Notes: generated by a model not told the origin, from the sequence alone. A stretch of DNA of 54,822 nucleotides from Roseiflexus sp. (GCA_017743475.1 JAGHYV010000026.1:1-54822), one strand, 5' to 3'; shown: positions 26,505-36,306, counted from the first letter of the stretch. Program-made: numbers and translations.

Positions 26505-27608
26505 GTGACGTCTCCACCACAACCGGTTCGCCCTATGCGTCATGCTCCGCGCAATTTTGCGCTGACGCCGCTCAATATCTACTGGGAAGTGACGCAGGCG
26601 TGTGCGCTCGCCTGTCGCCATTGCCGCGCTGAAGCGATGCCGCACCCTCATCCGCTGCAACTCTCGTTCGAGGAGAGCGTTCGCTTTTTGCAACAGATCC
26701 CTGATTTCGGCGACCCGCTGCCGCAGTTGATCCTGACTGGCGGCGATCCGCTTGCCCGACCAGATTTGCTCGATCTGATCGATACAGCACGTGCATTGGG
26801 CGTGCCGGTCTCAATCACGCCAAGTGCCACGTCTAACCTGACGCGCACCATGCTCGCAGCGCTCAAGGCGCATGGTGTCGAGGCACTTGGGTTGAGCCTT
26901 GACGGATCGAATGCCACCCGTCACGATGCCATTCGTGGCGTCGAAGGCACATTTGATCGCACCATCGAAGCGATGGAATGGGCGGCAGAACTCGATATGC
27001 CGCTTCAGATCAACACGCTCGTTGCAGCGGAGACAGCCGATGATTTGCCGTCGATCTACGCCCTTCTGAGGACGAAGCAGGTTGCCCGCTGGAGTCTCTT
27101 CTTTTTGATCCCTGTCGGTCGTGGACGAGTGTTGCAGTCGCTGATGCCTGCCGAAGCTGAGCAGCTGATGGTATGGATTTACCGCATCGCTCAGGAAGCG
27201 CCGTTTGCCGTCGCCACAACGGAGGCGCCATCGTACCGGCGGGTTGCACTTGGTGAAATGCGCGCTGCCGGTATGAGCAGTGAACAGATCCGTCAGACGC
27301 CCATCGGACGGGGGTTTGGCATTCGGGATGGCAATGGCATTGTGTTCGTCTCGAATACTGGCGAGATCTGTCCGGCCGGTTTCCTGCCGCTTGCTGCTGG
27401 CAATGTGCGCACCGACCATATTGTGCAGGTCTACCGCGAGTCGCCGCTGTTTAGTGCACTGCACGATCCATCGCAGTTCGGCGGGCGCTGCGGGCGGTGT
27501 GAGTACCGCGCAATCTGTGGCGGATCGCGTGCACGCGCCTTTGCTGCTACTGGCGATCCGCTTGCGGAAGACCCGCTCTGCACGTATCAACCGGGACAAA
27601 CCATGTGA
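26505..27608 (+). CDS. radical SAM/SPASM protein (TIGR04053-like) in the bch cluster
   Basis: 367 aa from GTG 26505, GAGG 7 nt upstream. The [4Fe-4S]-AdoMet motif is CALACRHC (Cys 33, 37, 40) in EVTQACALACRHCRAEAMP. LTGGDPLARPD and SLDGSNATRHD follow, then a C-terminal Cys-rich SPASM-type region (CPAGF ... CGRCEYRAICGGSRARAFA ... CTY) for auxiliary clusters. It resembles the TIGR04053 group, related to heme-type radical SAM proteins (AhbC, AhbD, NirJ). Lying between bchJ and bchE, it may act in tetrapyrrole side-chain chemistry, but its reaction is unknown. Confidence 0.8.
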   Translation: MTSPPQPVRPMRHAPRNFALTPLNIYWEVTQACALACRHCRAEAMPHPHPLQLSFEESVRFLQQIPDFGDPLPQLILTGGDPLARPDLLDLIDTARALGVPVSITPSATSNLTRTMLAALKAHGVEALGLSLDGSNATRHDAIRGVEGTFDRTIEAMEWAAELDMPLQINTLVAAETADDLPSIYALLRTKQVARWSLFFLIPVGRGRVLQSLMPAEAEQLMVWIYRIAQEAPFAVATTEAPSYRRVALGEMRAAGMSSEQIRQTPIGRGFGIRDGNGIVFVSNTGEICPAGFLPLAAGNVRTDHIVQVYRESPLFSALHDPSQFGGRCGRCEYRAICGGSRARAFAATGDPLAEDPLCTYQPGQTM

Positions 27609-27678
27609 GGCAGGTTGCAACATTGTTCAGGTCGTCGTGAGCACAAGTATCACCACCAGATCTGTGAAGGAGTCGATC

Positions 27679-29265
27679 ATGCGTATTCTGATGATCCAGC
27701 CGAACTATCACGCAGGTGGAGCGGAAATTGCTGGCAACTGGCCGCCAAGCTGGGTTGCATACATCGGCGGCGCATTGCGGAAGGCGGGATACTCCAACCT
27801 GCGCTTTGTCGATGCGATGACCAACAATTTGCCGGACAGCACCGTCGCACAGATCATCCGCGCCAATCGTCCGGATGTCGTCATGGCAACAGCGATCACG
27901 CCGATGATCTACAAGGCGCAGGAAACGTTGCGCCTGGCGCGTGAAGCTAACCCTGGATGCAAGACGATCCTGGGCGGTGTGCACCCAACTTTTATGTATG
28001 CGCAGGTATTGACCGAAGCGCCCTGGATCGACTACATCGTGCGTGGCGAAGGGGAGGAGATCATCGTCAACCTGATGCGCGCAATCGAGAATGGTAGTGA
28101 TGAGCGCGATCGCCATCAAATCCAGGGGATCGCGTTCCTGGATGAGGGTCGGGTTGTAGCGACGCCAGCACATCCGCCGATAGCCGACCTTTCGACCCTG
28201 ACTCCCGACTGGAGTCTGCTAGAGTGGGAGAAGTACATCTACATTCCGCTGAATGTGCGGGTAGCGGTGCCGAACTTTGCGCGTGGATGTCCGTTCACGT
28301 GCCGTTTCTGCTCACAGTGGAAGTTCTGGCGCAAATATCGCGTGCGTGATCCAATTGCGTTCGTTGATGAAATCGAACTGCTGGTGCGCGAATACAAGAT
28401 CGGCTTCTTCATTCTGGCAGACGAGGAACCAACCATCTACCGCAAGAAATTCATTGCGATGTGCGAAGAGTTGGTGCGGCGCAAACTTGGCGTTCACTGG
28501 GGCATCAACACCCGCGTCACTGACATTCTGCGCGATGAGAAGTACTTGCCGCTCTACCGTCGCGCCGGATTGGTGCACGTCTCGCTGGGTACCGAAGCCG
28601 CAGCGCAGATGAATCTCGACCGTTTCCGCAAGGAGACGACCATCGAGCAGAACAAGCGCGCTATTAAGTTGCTCCGGGATCAGGGGATCGTTGCTGAAGC
28701 GCAGTTCATCATAGGTTTGGAGAACGAGACCCCTGAAACTATCGAAGAGACGTACCGATTCGCGCTGGACTGGAATGCGGACATGGCAAACTGGAATATG
28801 TACACGCCATGGCCGTTTGCTGAATTGTTTGAGGAACTTGGCGATCGAGTCGAAGTACGCGACTTCTCGAAGTACAACTTCGTCACCCCGATTATTCAGC
28901 CGGATGCAATGACGCGTGAGCAGGTGCTCAAGGGCGTGCTGCGCAATTATGCGCGTTTCTACATGCGCAAGGCATTCCTGAGTTATCCCTGGATCAAAGA
29001 CCCATTCAAGCGGCGCTATATGCTCGGCTGTTTGAAGGCGTTCGCCAAAACAACCTTCACCAAGCGGTTCTACGACCTGGAGCGGGTGCATCTCGACGGT
29101 TCAATCGACCTGGGGTTCGACGAGACGAAGGTGCTGACGCGCGAACAGATCGCAGAGTTGAAGCAGAAGCGCCCCGAAATGTCTGCCGATGTCGATTTTC
29201 GTGGTACGATGACCGTCTGCGGCGCGCCGAAGGACGTGCCAGAGTACGTGGAACATGAGGGATAA
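27679..29265 (+). CDS. bchE: anaerobic Mg-protoporphyrin IX monomethyl ester cyclase
   Basis: 528 aa from ATG 27679 (GAAGGAG upstream), near the usual BchE length. Residues 1-140 form a B12-binding domain with the family-typical NWPPSWVAYIGGALRKAGY. The radical SAM motif is CPFTCRFC (Cys 204, 208, 211). The C-terminal part has YTPWPFAELFEEL and the usual helical end. BchE uses cobalamin and AdoMet to form the isocyclic E ring with oxygen from water, so it works without O2. It is downstream of bchJ and the radical SAM gene and probably shares their transcript. Confidence 0.92.
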   Translation: MRILMIQPNYHAGGAEIAGNWPPSWVAYIGGALRKAGYSNLRFVDAMTNNLPDSTVAQIIRANRPDVVMATAITPMIYKAQETLRLAREANPGCKTILGGVHPTFMYAQVLTEAPWIDYIVRGEGEEIIVNLMRAIENGSDERDRHQIQGIAFLDEGRVVATPAHPPIADLSTLTPDWSLLEWEKYIYIPLNVRVAVPNFARGCPFTCRFCSQWKFWRKYRVRDPIAFVDEIELLVREYKIGFFILADEEPTIYRKKFIAMCEELVRRKLGVHWGINTRVTDILRDEKYLPLYRRAGLVHVSLGTEAAAQMNLDRFRKETTIEQNKRAIKLLRDQGIVAEAQFIIGLENETPETIEETYRFALDWNADMANWNMYTPWPFAELFEELGDRVEVRDFSKYNFVTPIIQPDAMTREQVLKGVLRNYARFYMRKAFLSYPWIKDPFKRRYMLGCLKAFAKTTFTKRFYDLERVHLDGSIDLGFDETKVLTREQIAELKQKRPEMSADVDFRGTMTVCGAPKDVPEYVEHEG

Positions 29266-29293
29266 ATCCTTTTCCCCACTACACTAGGTTTGT

Positions 29294-29319
29294 CAAGGCG
29301 CGGCATGCCGCGCCCCTTG
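29294..29319. terminator. palindrome after bchE, possible terminator
   Basis: CAAGGCGCGGCATGCCGCGCCCCTTG folds on itself (core GGCGCGGC/GCCGCGCC). It has no loop bases to spare except AT and only a weak T-tract, so attenuation rather than full termination before crtI is possible. Confidence 0.5.
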
Positions 29320-29336
29320 TGCGTTAGAGGTCAGAG

Positions 29337-30824
29337 GTGAGCAACATTATCGTCATCGGGGCCGGTTTTGGCGGCCTTGCAGCCGCCGTGCGCCTGGCAG
29401 CGCGTGGCCACGACGTGCACATCTTCGAGAAGCAGGATAAGCCGGGCGGTAAGGCGTATGTTCTCGAAGTGGATGGCTTCCGCTTCGATACCGGTCCGAC
29501 CGTCATCACGGCGCCGTTCATGTTTGATGACCTGTGGCGAGTGGCGGGGCGTCGGCGCGAGGAGTATGTCGAATTCCGCCCGTGCCACCCCTTCTACCGC
29601 ATCTATGACCATACCGGTCGTTGGTTCGATCACAGCGCCGATGAAGCGGCAGTACTGCGCGAGATTGAACGCATCAACCCCGCCGATGTCGAGGGGTATC
29701 GGCGTTTTCTGGCGAGCACGCGTCCCATCTTCGAGAAAGGATTCGTTGAACTTGCGGACAAGCCATTCCTGCGCTTCCGCGATATGCTGCGCGTGACGCC
29801 CGATCTCATCCGTCTGCGATCATTCGAGAGCGTCTACCGCTATGTGTCGCGCTATATCAAGGACGACTTTCTGCGGCGCTGTTTTTCGTTCCATCCGCTG
29901 TTCATCGGCGGCAACCCGTTCTATGCTTCGTCGATTTACTCCATGGTGCATTACCTGGAGCGTGAATGGGGGGTGTACTACGCCGTTGGCGGCACCGGCG
30001 CAATCGTGGATGCTCTGGTGCGTCTCCTGCGTGAACTCGGCGTTGCCATCCATCTCAACGCTGAGGTGCGTGAACTGATCGTTGAAGGGCGTCGCATTCG
30101 CGGTGTGGCGCTCGCCGACGGCAGCGAGCATCGCGCCGACATCGTCGTCTCGAATGCCGACGTCGCCCATACCTATGCCGACCTGATTGCGCCGCGCTAC
30201 CGCCGTCGCTATACCGACCGTCGCCTGCGCTCGTTGAAGTACAGTATGTCACTGGTTGTGATCTATCTTGGAACACGGCGCACCTACCATGATGCTCCAC
30301 TGGTGCGTCACAATATCATCTTCGGTCCACGCTACCGTGAACTGCTTGATGATATTTTCATCCACAAACGTGTCGCAGAAGATTTCTCGCTCTACCTGCA
30401 TATGCCGTCACGCGATGAACCGGACGTTGCACCGCCCGGTTGTGATGCTTTCTATGTCCTGTCGCCGGTGCCCAACCTGGCATCGCAGGCGGATTGGGCA
30501 TCGCTGGCGCGTCCGTATCGCGACGCCATTATCGCATTCCTGGAGGAGCGTTTTCTCCCTGATTTGAGCAAGAACATCGTTGTGGAGCGCATAGCTGACC
30601 CGCGCTACTTTCAGCGGCGGCAGAACAACTATTTTGGCGCAGCATTTGCGTTCGAGCCGACGTTGCTGCAATCTGCCTGGTTCCGTCCGCACAACCGCTC
30701 TGAGGAGTTCGACAACCTGTACTTCGTAGGAGCTGGAACCCACCCTGGCGCAGGATTGCCAGGTGTGTTATCATCAGCGCTGATTGTCGAGCGCCTGGTG
30801 CAGCAAGAGTACGTCGGGTGTTGA
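29337..30824 (+). CDS. crtI: CrtI-type phytoene desaturase family oxidoreductase
   Basis: 495 aa from GTG 29337 with AGAGG directly upstream. The N-terminal Rossmann motif [20 protein letters not shown] and [28 protein letters not shown] are the CrtI signature; the C-terminal flavin motif is [22 protein letters not shown]-dependent CrtI enzymes introduce double bases of conjugation into phytoene at the membrane. CrtD, CrtN and ketolase-type relatives share these motifs, so the exact carotenoid step is not certain. Placement behind bchE links carotenoid and bacteriochlorophyll synthesis. Confidence 0.82.
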   Translation: MSNIIVIGAGFGGLAAAVRLAARGHDVHIFEKQDKPGGKAYVLEVDGFRFDTGPTVITAPFMFDDLWRVAGRRREEYVEFRPCHPFYRIYDHTGRWFDHSADEAAVLREIERINPADVEGYRRFLASTRPIFEKGFVELADKPFLRFRDMLRVTPDLIRLRSFESVYRYVSRYIKDDFLRRCFSFHPLFIGGNPFYASSIYSMVHYLEREWGVYYAVGGTGAIVDALVRLLRELGVAIHLNAEVRELIVEGRRIRGVALADGSEHRADIVVSNADVAHTYADLIAPRYRRRYTDRRLRSLKYSMSLVVIYLGTRRTYHDAPLVRHNIIFGPRYRELLDDIFIHKRVAEDFSLYLHMPSRDEPDVAPPGCDAFYVLSPVPNLASQADWASLARPYRDAIIAFLEERFLPDLSKNIVVERIADPRYFQRRQNNYFGAAFAFEPTLLQSAWFRPHNRSEEFDNLYFVGAGTHPGAGLPGVLSSALIVERLVQQEYVGC

Positions 30825-30861
30825 AGGTTAGAACGTTCAACCTTCAACCTTCAACCTTCAA
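30820..30861 (+). terminator. hairpin with heptanucleotide repeat at the end of crtI
   Basis: GTTGAAGGTT (30820-30829, containing the crtI stop codon) pairs with AACCTTCAAC (30839-30848) around a 9-nt loop. The right arm is part of a TTCAACC heptamer array, about 3.7 units, at 30836-30861. Confidence 0.55.
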
Positions 30862-30892
30862 TGTTTGAATTATGTATTCGCTGGAGGAACCC

Positions 30893-31726
30893 ATGACACT
30901 CGTGCGTGATGCAGCGTTGATCGCGCAGATCGACAGACTGACCGTGCCGCATGGTCAGGTGGCTCTCTGGTCGCTGGGGCAGGCGGGATTTGTGGTGAAG
31001 GGCGGCAACACGATCGCCTACATCGATCCGTACCTGTCCAATTCGGTCGAGGCGCTCGGCGGTCCGCCGCGACGGTTTCCCATACCGCTCGATCCGGCGC
31101 TGGTCACGCATGCGCAGGTGGTGCTGACGACGCACGAGCATCTCGATCATACTGATGCTGCAACCCTGGCGCCGCTTATGTCGGCATCACCCCTGGCTAC
31201 GCTGGTGACATCGCTTCAAGGACGGCAGATCGCGCGCGATGCTGGCATTCCGGACGACCGGATCATCACGCCGCGTCTGGGTGAACGGATCGAACTCGCC
31301 GGGCTTGCGTTCACCGCAATGCCAGCCGCCCATTATGCGTATGAAGTCGATGTCGATGGGCACTCACGCTGGATGGGGTTCATCATCGAGTGCAACGGTG
31401 TGACCGTCTATCACAGCGGTGATACGATCATCTTCCCGGAACTGCTGGCGGCGCTTGTCGGGCGCGTGATCGACATCGCGCTCCTGCCAATCAATGGGCG
31501 TGATTTCTTTCGTGAGCGCGAGGGGATCATCGGCAACCTGTGGCCCGGAGAGGCGGTCGAACTGGCGAAAGCCATCGATGCACGGGTGCTGATCGGCATT
31601 CACAACGATCTTTTTGCCGGAAATCGCGTTTCGCCCGGTATGCTGTTCGATGAACTGGATCGGCGCGCTCCGTTTATGCGCTGCCATCTGTTGCAACCGG
31701 GCGAGTTGTACTTGTATGCCGGTTGA
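30893..31726 (+). CDS. UlaG-like metallo-beta-lactamase-fold hydrolase
   Basis: 277 aa from ATG 30893 (CTGGAGG upstream). The metal motif is THEHLDHTD (HxHxDH). Further ligands are likely in AAHYAYE, YHSGDT and the C-terminal GIHND. The opening VALWSLGQAGFVVKGGNTIAYIDPYLS is typical of UlaG-type (L-ascorbate-6-phosphate lactonase-like) proteins. Real substrate unknown; many members are uncharacterised hydrolases. It follows crtI but is separated by a hairpin. Confidence 0.8.
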   Translation: MTLVRDAALIAQIDRLTVPHGQVALWSLGQAGFVVKGGNTIAYIDPYLSNSVEALGGPPRRFPIPLDPALVTHAQVVLTTHEHLDHTDAATLAPLMSASPLATLVTSLQGRQIARDAGIPDDRIITPRLGERIELAGLAFTAMPAAHYAYEVDVDGHSRWMGFIIECNGVTVYHSGDTIIFPELLAALVGRVIDIALLPINGRDFFREREGIIGNLWPGEAVELAKAIDARVLIGIHNDLFAGNRVSPGMLFDELDRRAPFMRCHLLQPGELYLYAG

Positions 31727-31850
31727 GGGCAGTCCGTTGCAGGTCGAAAGCAGGCAGCGGACGGCAGCAGCGCGCGGTTGGGTGCAGGTGCGGCACGGAC
31801 GAACGAAGGCGCTGCTTTCGCCTGCCCTCAGCCGTTCGCCCGTGCGCCGT

Positions 31851-31860
31851 CCCCCCCCCC
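31851..31860. repeat. C10 homopolymer
   Basis: Ten consecutive C three bases before the end of the convergent dioxygenase gene, in non-coding DNA. It is prone to slippage in replication and sequencing. Confidence 0.95.
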
Positions 31861-31863
31861 GCG

Positions 31864-32730
31864 TCACAGTTGCAACCCGATCTCGAACGTCGCCGCATAC
31901 CCCTGGTCGGTCGGGGTGAGCGCTAGGACGAGTTGTTCGCCATTTCTGCGGAAAATGCTGTCGCTCTGGTTGCGCGTCGTGCGATTTCCTCGAGCGGCAT
32001 AGGGTGCCTGCGCGAAGACAGCATCACTCACGGCATCATCGAAGTAGAGTTGTGAGGTGAAGTCATACACCTGACCAGCGGCGGTGGTGCGAATCTTGAA
32101 ATGGATATGCACCGCGCGTCCGGGATACCAGCCGGGATAGATTGTCGTAAATGCGGCAATGCCGCTGGCATCGGTCATCTGATACCCGCGCAGCCATTGT
32201 TCCCCGGTTGTGTCACGGCGTGGGTCGCGCACGTTGGAATAGAAGCCCTGCGCATCACAGTGCCAGATGTCCACCATCGCATCACGGAGCGGCGCGCATC
32301 CATCGTTCCCGATCCGGCTGACAACGAACGTCAGGGTTAATGGCAACCCCTCTTTGACGATGCCGCTGATGGGATCAGAGCGAATATCGGCGCGGTTCAG
32401 TCGGGTGTCCACAAAATACGGTCCTTCTGTCTGCTCAGGGCGCACGATGCATGCCGGAACAGGGATGCGTACCGGCGTGGTCATCGGCGCTGGCGTAGCA
32501 GGCAACGCCAATGCCCCTTGCGTGACGGTCGCCACAGGGGATGGCAGAGGTTGAAGCGTGGTGGGCGGAGACGGCACTGCTGACGGAACACTTCCCGTAG
32601 ACGTTTCCGGCGTTGCGCCTGAACCCATCGAACCGCAGCCCGTCAGCAGGGTTGCGGCAGACGCACCAATCAGCAGCAGCGCTTCGCGCCGGCTGAGGAT
32701 TCGTCCTATCTGACGATCATCATGGTCCAT
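31864..32730 (-). CDS. intradiol ring-cleavage dioxygenase-like Tat lipoprotein
   Basis: 288 aa from ATG 32728-32730 (GGAGCG upstream). The N-terminus has a Tat-type motif SRREALLLIG and a lipobox LLTGC, so it is probably exported folded and lipid-anchored. A Ser/Thr/Pro linker follows. The dioxygenase domain starts at PEQTEGPYFVDTRLNRADIR and contains VDIWHCDAQGFYS, the Tyr/His iron region PGWYPGRAVHIHFKI. Such extracellular intradiol dioxygenase-like proteins are widespread but few have a known substrate; catechols or polyphenols are a guess. Confidence 0.83.
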   Translation of the reverse strand: MDHDDRQIGRILSRREALLLIGASAATLLTGCGSMGSGATPETSTGSVPSAVPSPPTTLQPLPSPVATVTQGALALPATPAPMTTPVRIPVPACIVRPEQTEGPYFVDTRLNRADIRSDPISGIVKEGLPLTLTFVVSRIGNDGCAPLRDAMVDIWHCDAQGFYSNVRDPRRDTTGEQWLRGYQMTDASGIAAFTTIYPGWYPGRAVHIHFKIRTTAAGQVYDFTSQLYFDDAVSDAVFAQAPYAARGNRTTRNQSDSIFRRNGEQLVLALTPTDQGYAATFEIGLQL

Positions 32731-32960
32731 CGTTCGCTCCAAATGTTTTGTTTCAGGTTTTCTGAGCCTTCCATGCTCAGGCGGGGACAGGCTCTTCTAC
32801 CATCATAGCAGGATGGTCTTCAACGAATATGAAGGGACGATAAGAATTGCAAAAGCCCTGGATCAATATCGGAATGGGAACGTTCAGAGCCGACGGCGCG
32901 TGCCGTCCATGCTGCACTGGTATAATCTCACCGTGTGTTTGAACTGAGCGCCCACGGATC

Positions 32961-33932
32961 ATGCCTATGACGACACCAGCATCCCCTGATCGTCCACGTA
33001 TCTGGACTGATGTTCGCCTGGAAGCGGAAGCGGTTGCGTTGCTCGAACCTCATGCCACGCTGGTCACAGGCGGTGACGCTGCGCTGTTGCCCGGCTGCGC
33101 TGTTGCCATTATCACCGCGCTGATCGACGCTAATGGCGCATGGATGGACGCAGCTGGCGACGCACTGCGGGCAATCTGTCGTCCCGGCATTGGCGTCGAT
33201 AACATCGACATTGCTGCTGCCACGAAGCGTGGCATCCTGGTCATCAACACGCCCGATGGTCCTACCGAGAGCACTGCCGAACATGCCGTTGCATTGCTCT
33301 TAGCGCTGGCGAAGCAGGTCGTTGCGTCCGACCGCGTCCTGCGTACTGAAGGGTGGCGTGCTGCCCGCTTGCGGGGCATCGAGGTGCGCGGTAAAACGCT
33401 GGGCATTGTCGGGTTGGGGCGCATCGGGCGGCGAGTGGCGCAGATCTGCCGTCATGGGTTGGGGATGCGTGTTATGGCGTATGATCCGCCTGTTCCCGAC
33501 GAAACCTTTGTTGCGATAGATGTGGAGCGCGCTGCAACTCTCGACGACCTGCTGCCACATGCGCAGTTTCTCTCGCTTCACTGCGCGCTGACGCCAGAAA
33601 CCCGCCACCTGATCGGCGCGCGCGAACTTGGATTGCTGCCGCCGGGCGCCCTGCTGATCAACGTCAGCCGTGGGGCGATCGTCGATCAGGCAGCGCTGAT
33701 CGCAGCGCTGAGTGATGGGCGTCTGGCGGGCGCCGGTCTCGATGTCTTCGACCCGGAGCCGCTGCCGGACGATCATCCGCTGCTGCTACTGCCGAACGTT
33801 ATTCTGACGCCGCATATCGCCTCGTTCACTACCGATGGCGTGCGCGCCATGCATATTGGGGTAGCGCAGCAGGTTGTTCAACTGCTGCGCGGCGAGCGTC
33901 CGCCACATATCGTCAATCCAGAAGCCTGGTAG
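32961..33932 (+). CDS. D-isomer-specific 2-hydroxyacid dehydrogenase
   Basis: 323 aa (ATG 32961; ATG 32967 is also in frame). The NAD-binding motif is GKTLGIVGLGRIGRRVA; catalytic residues are Arg in NVSRGAIVDQ, Glu in FDPEPLPDDHP and His in LTPHIASFT. RPGIGVDNIDIAAATKRGI is phosphoglycerate dehydrogenase-like, but there is no ACT or other regulatory domain, so a glyoxylate/hydroxypyruvate reductase or another 2-hydroxyacid dehydrogenase is equally possible. It stands alone between two minus-strand genes. Confidence 0.88.
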   Translation: MPMTTPASPDRPRIWTDVRLEAEAVALLEPHATLVTGGDAALLPGCAVAIITALIDANGAWMDAAGDALRAICRPGIGVDNIDIAAATKRGILVINTPDGPTESTAEHAVALLLALAKQVVASDRVLRTEGWRAARLRGIEVRGKTLGIVGLGRIGRRVAQICRHGLGMRVMAYDPPVPDETFVAIDVERAATLDDLLPHAQFLSLHCALTPETRHLIGARELGLLPPGALLINVSRGAIVDQAALIAALSDGRLAGAGLDVFDPEPLPDDHPLLLLPNVILTPHIASFTTDGVRAMHIGVAQQVVQLLRGERPPHIVNPEAW

Positions 33933-33973
33933 GAGTACAGGGAGCGCAGTAAGGACACAGCGCTGCTGTGCCT

Positions 33974-36133
33974 CTACAGACGAATGATCATCTCGAACAA
34001 TCGCCTGCGATAGGTGACGCTATCGACTTTTGCCCACAAGCGCGGGAAGCTGGCAAGCAACTGATCATGCTCTGCATCGAGCGCTGCCAGATATTCCTGC
34101 GCCCCGGCATCGTTGGAAAGCCCAAGTGCGCGAATGTGATCGCAAGCAACTACAGCATCCTGGAGTTTGCCGAGCGTTTCCTGCAGGTCCATCAGCGGTT
34201 CGAGCGCCTGGTTAACGTTAGGGCCGAGCGCGTCGGCGAAGAATTCGAGCGTGTAGCGCAACCGTTTGCCAGCAATGCGCGCCATGTGACGCACCTCGTC
34301 AGTCGCGCCATCGAGCACGGAATCGAAGGCGCGCCACTGTTCGTACCGTCGCCAGATAGCGCTGCCGGCAAAGTCGCGCACCCGTGTCGGCGCACCGGTT
34401 TCACTCTGATCGACGACACCAGCGCCGGGCGTCGTTAGAAAGACGGCAAACTGGCTTAGAAAACGCTCAAACCGTTTTGATGTCAGATCGGCAAGCATAC
34501 GCTCTCGCGCCGGTGCACGTGCTGCGCGAATAGCGTCAATCAGTGGCGTCATGATGGTCCGACGCTCTTCGGGCAACCGATCCCGGAACGCGTACACCGA
34601 CTCCAGGAAGACATTGTAATCGCGCACAACGCCAAGGGATCGCGCAACCTGGCGCAGCCCGCGCCGCAGTTTGCGGAGCAGGTCGGCATCGAAGACACCT
34701 TCGACGACCTGGAGCGATGCGCGCAAACGGCGTGTTGCCACGCGTGCGTCGTGCACGTCTTCCGGGTCTTCATCTTTTTCAATAGCATCGAGTCGGGCGA
34801 GCAGGCGCTCAAAGGTGCGTCGCAGGATGCGTCGTGCCCCTTCCGCAATCGGTTCACTACCTTGCAATCCATCGGTCAGGATGAGCGTAGCATATGCCGG
34901 ATCGAGCGGCTCAATTGGCAGTGGCAGAGGCGTATCGTGTTCCAGGCGGGCGAAGGTGATGGGCCCAATATGTTCGCGCCAGAGATCACTGCGTGCAGCA
35001 ACCGCTTCCAGGATATTGTCGTTTTCGGTCGCGAGCGTCAGCGCCACCGATCCGTTGGCATGGGCGACGGTTACGTTCGAGATGCCATGATCCGCCAGCG
35101 CAACCGCTAGGCGCAGGATCGCACCCAGGCGCAGCGCCACGTTCCGATCACTAGCGCTTAGGCGGATGAACGCCGGATCGCGCTGCGGACGCATCTTGGG
35201 GCGCGTCATACCTGCCAGTGCGGCGGCAAGCGCCTGCTGGTCGGCATCCAGATCGTCGATGCGCACCGAAAGGATCATGTCGCGCGCAGCACGTTCGCGC
35301 CCTTCCACGCCTGATGACCATGCAGCGTCGTAGCACGCTGCTGCTAACCCGAGCAACCGGCGATGCACCGGTTCGGTCGTTGGCACTGCGCGATCCAGGA
35401 TCGTCAGCGCCAGCGGACGGACAAGCGCCCGTTCAGTCGCTACTGTCATAGCAGCACTCCCCTTCACTTGCTGTATCGTTTCGTCCACATCTGGAGTCGC
35501 CTCATCGAGCAACGCCAGACCACGCGCCAGTTTGCTGAGGTTGTCGGGATACAGAGCGAATTGCTGGCGCAGGAGTGCGCCAAGTTCACGAAGATCGTCA
35601 CGTGTACCTTCGGGCAACAGTTCAATTTCCAGTTCGTGAAAGAGATGCTCGCGCCCGCCAGCATAGATCACCCCTTCATCGAGCGCCATATCGGCGACGC
35701 AACGCGAACCGCGCCAGACACGTACCGTTCGGCGCAGGGTTTCGATGGTGAGCACAGGTTGCAGCAGAGCGCCGCCTGCCAGAGCAAACGCCCGATCACG
35801 CACTTCGCCGGGAGACCAGCGCTGCGGATCATCGCTATCGACCGGCATTTCCCATTCAGCGCGCTGATGAAGCCCCTCTTGCGCCGACGTTTCGCCCTTC
35901 AGGGAGGCAATCCGGCTGTGCCCGACAGTACGCACGCGCAGACCGTACCGCTGAGCGCGCAGACGAAAATCAGGGGTGTCGTAGTAGACATTGTGTTGAT
36001 GTTCGCCATCCCCCACCGGCTTCAGCAGAAAATCGCCAAGCGTCATCGGACGCGACAATGCCGCGAAGATGGCGGGATCATCGACGCGGAACTTCAGTTC
36101 GACTTCAAGAGGCGCAGTGCGTTCTTGTTTCAT
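33974..36133 (-). CDS. CYTH - Ppx/HD-like - CHAD three-domain protein
   Basis: 719 aa from ATG 36131-36133. Residues about 5-205 are a CYTH domain: the ExExK motif is LEVELKFR, followed by YYDTPDFRLR and LRRTVRVWRG..VADMALDEG. Residues about 250-390 (LLGLAAACYDAAWSSG ... SASDRNVALRLGAILRLAVA) resemble the C-terminal HD-like domain of exopolyphosphatase Ppx/GppA, but HD residues are degraded. The C-terminal 300 aa are a CHAD domain (VHDARVATRRLRASLQVVE, then KRLRYTLEFF). CYTH enzymes act on triphosphates and CHAD binds polyphosphate, so the protein probably works in polyphosphate or triphosphate metabolism. Confidence 0.88.
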   Translation of the reverse strand: MKQERTAPLEVELKFRVDDPAIFAALSRPMTLGDFLLKPVGDGEHQHNVYYDTPDFRLRAQRYGLRVRTVGHSRIASLKGETSAQEGLHQRAEWEMPVDSDDPQRWSPGEVRDRAFALAGGALLQPVLTIETLRRTVRVWRGSRCVADMALDEGVIYAGGREHLFHELEIELLPEGTRDDLRELGALLRQQFALYPDNLSKLARGLALLDEATPDVDETIQQVKGSAAMTVATERALVRPLALTILDRAVPTTEPVHRRLLGLAAACYDAAWSSGVEGRERAARDMILSVRIDDLDADQQALAAALAGMTRPKMRPQRDPAFIRLSASDRNVALRLGAILRLAVALADHGISNVTVAHANGSVALTLATENDNILEAVAARSDLWREHIGPITFARLEHDTPLPLPIEPLDPAYATLILTDGLQGSEPIAEGARRILRRTFERLLARLDAIEKDEDPEDVHDARVATRRLRASLQVVEGVFDADLLRKLRRGLRQVARSLGVVRDYNVFLESVYAFRDRLPEERRTIMTPLIDAIRAARAPARERMLADLTSKRFERFLSQFAVFLTTPGAGVVDQSETGAPTRVRDFAGSAIWRRYEQWRAFDSVLDGATDEVRHMARIAGKRLRYTLEFFADALGPNVNQALEPLMDLQETLGKLQDAVVACDHIRALGLSNDAGAQEYLAALDAEHDQLLASFPRLWAKVDSVTYRRRLFEMIIRL

Positions 36134-36306
36134 AGTGCAATGTTTCAAGAAACGAACTCTCAGAACGTTTATACGTTCAAGTATACCATAGTCGCTGATG
36201 CGCATGCGCAAAGGGGTATCTTGTGGTATACTTATGTTTGGCTTGAAACCTGGGAACGGCAGGCTACGCCGGCCTGTTCGCGATTTGTGCTGCAAGGAGT
36301 TGCTTC

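Noticed and set aside
27609-27678. Cobalamin riboswitch in front of bchE (a B12-dependent enzyme)
   Set aside because: The gap is only 70 bp and shows no B12-box-like sequence.
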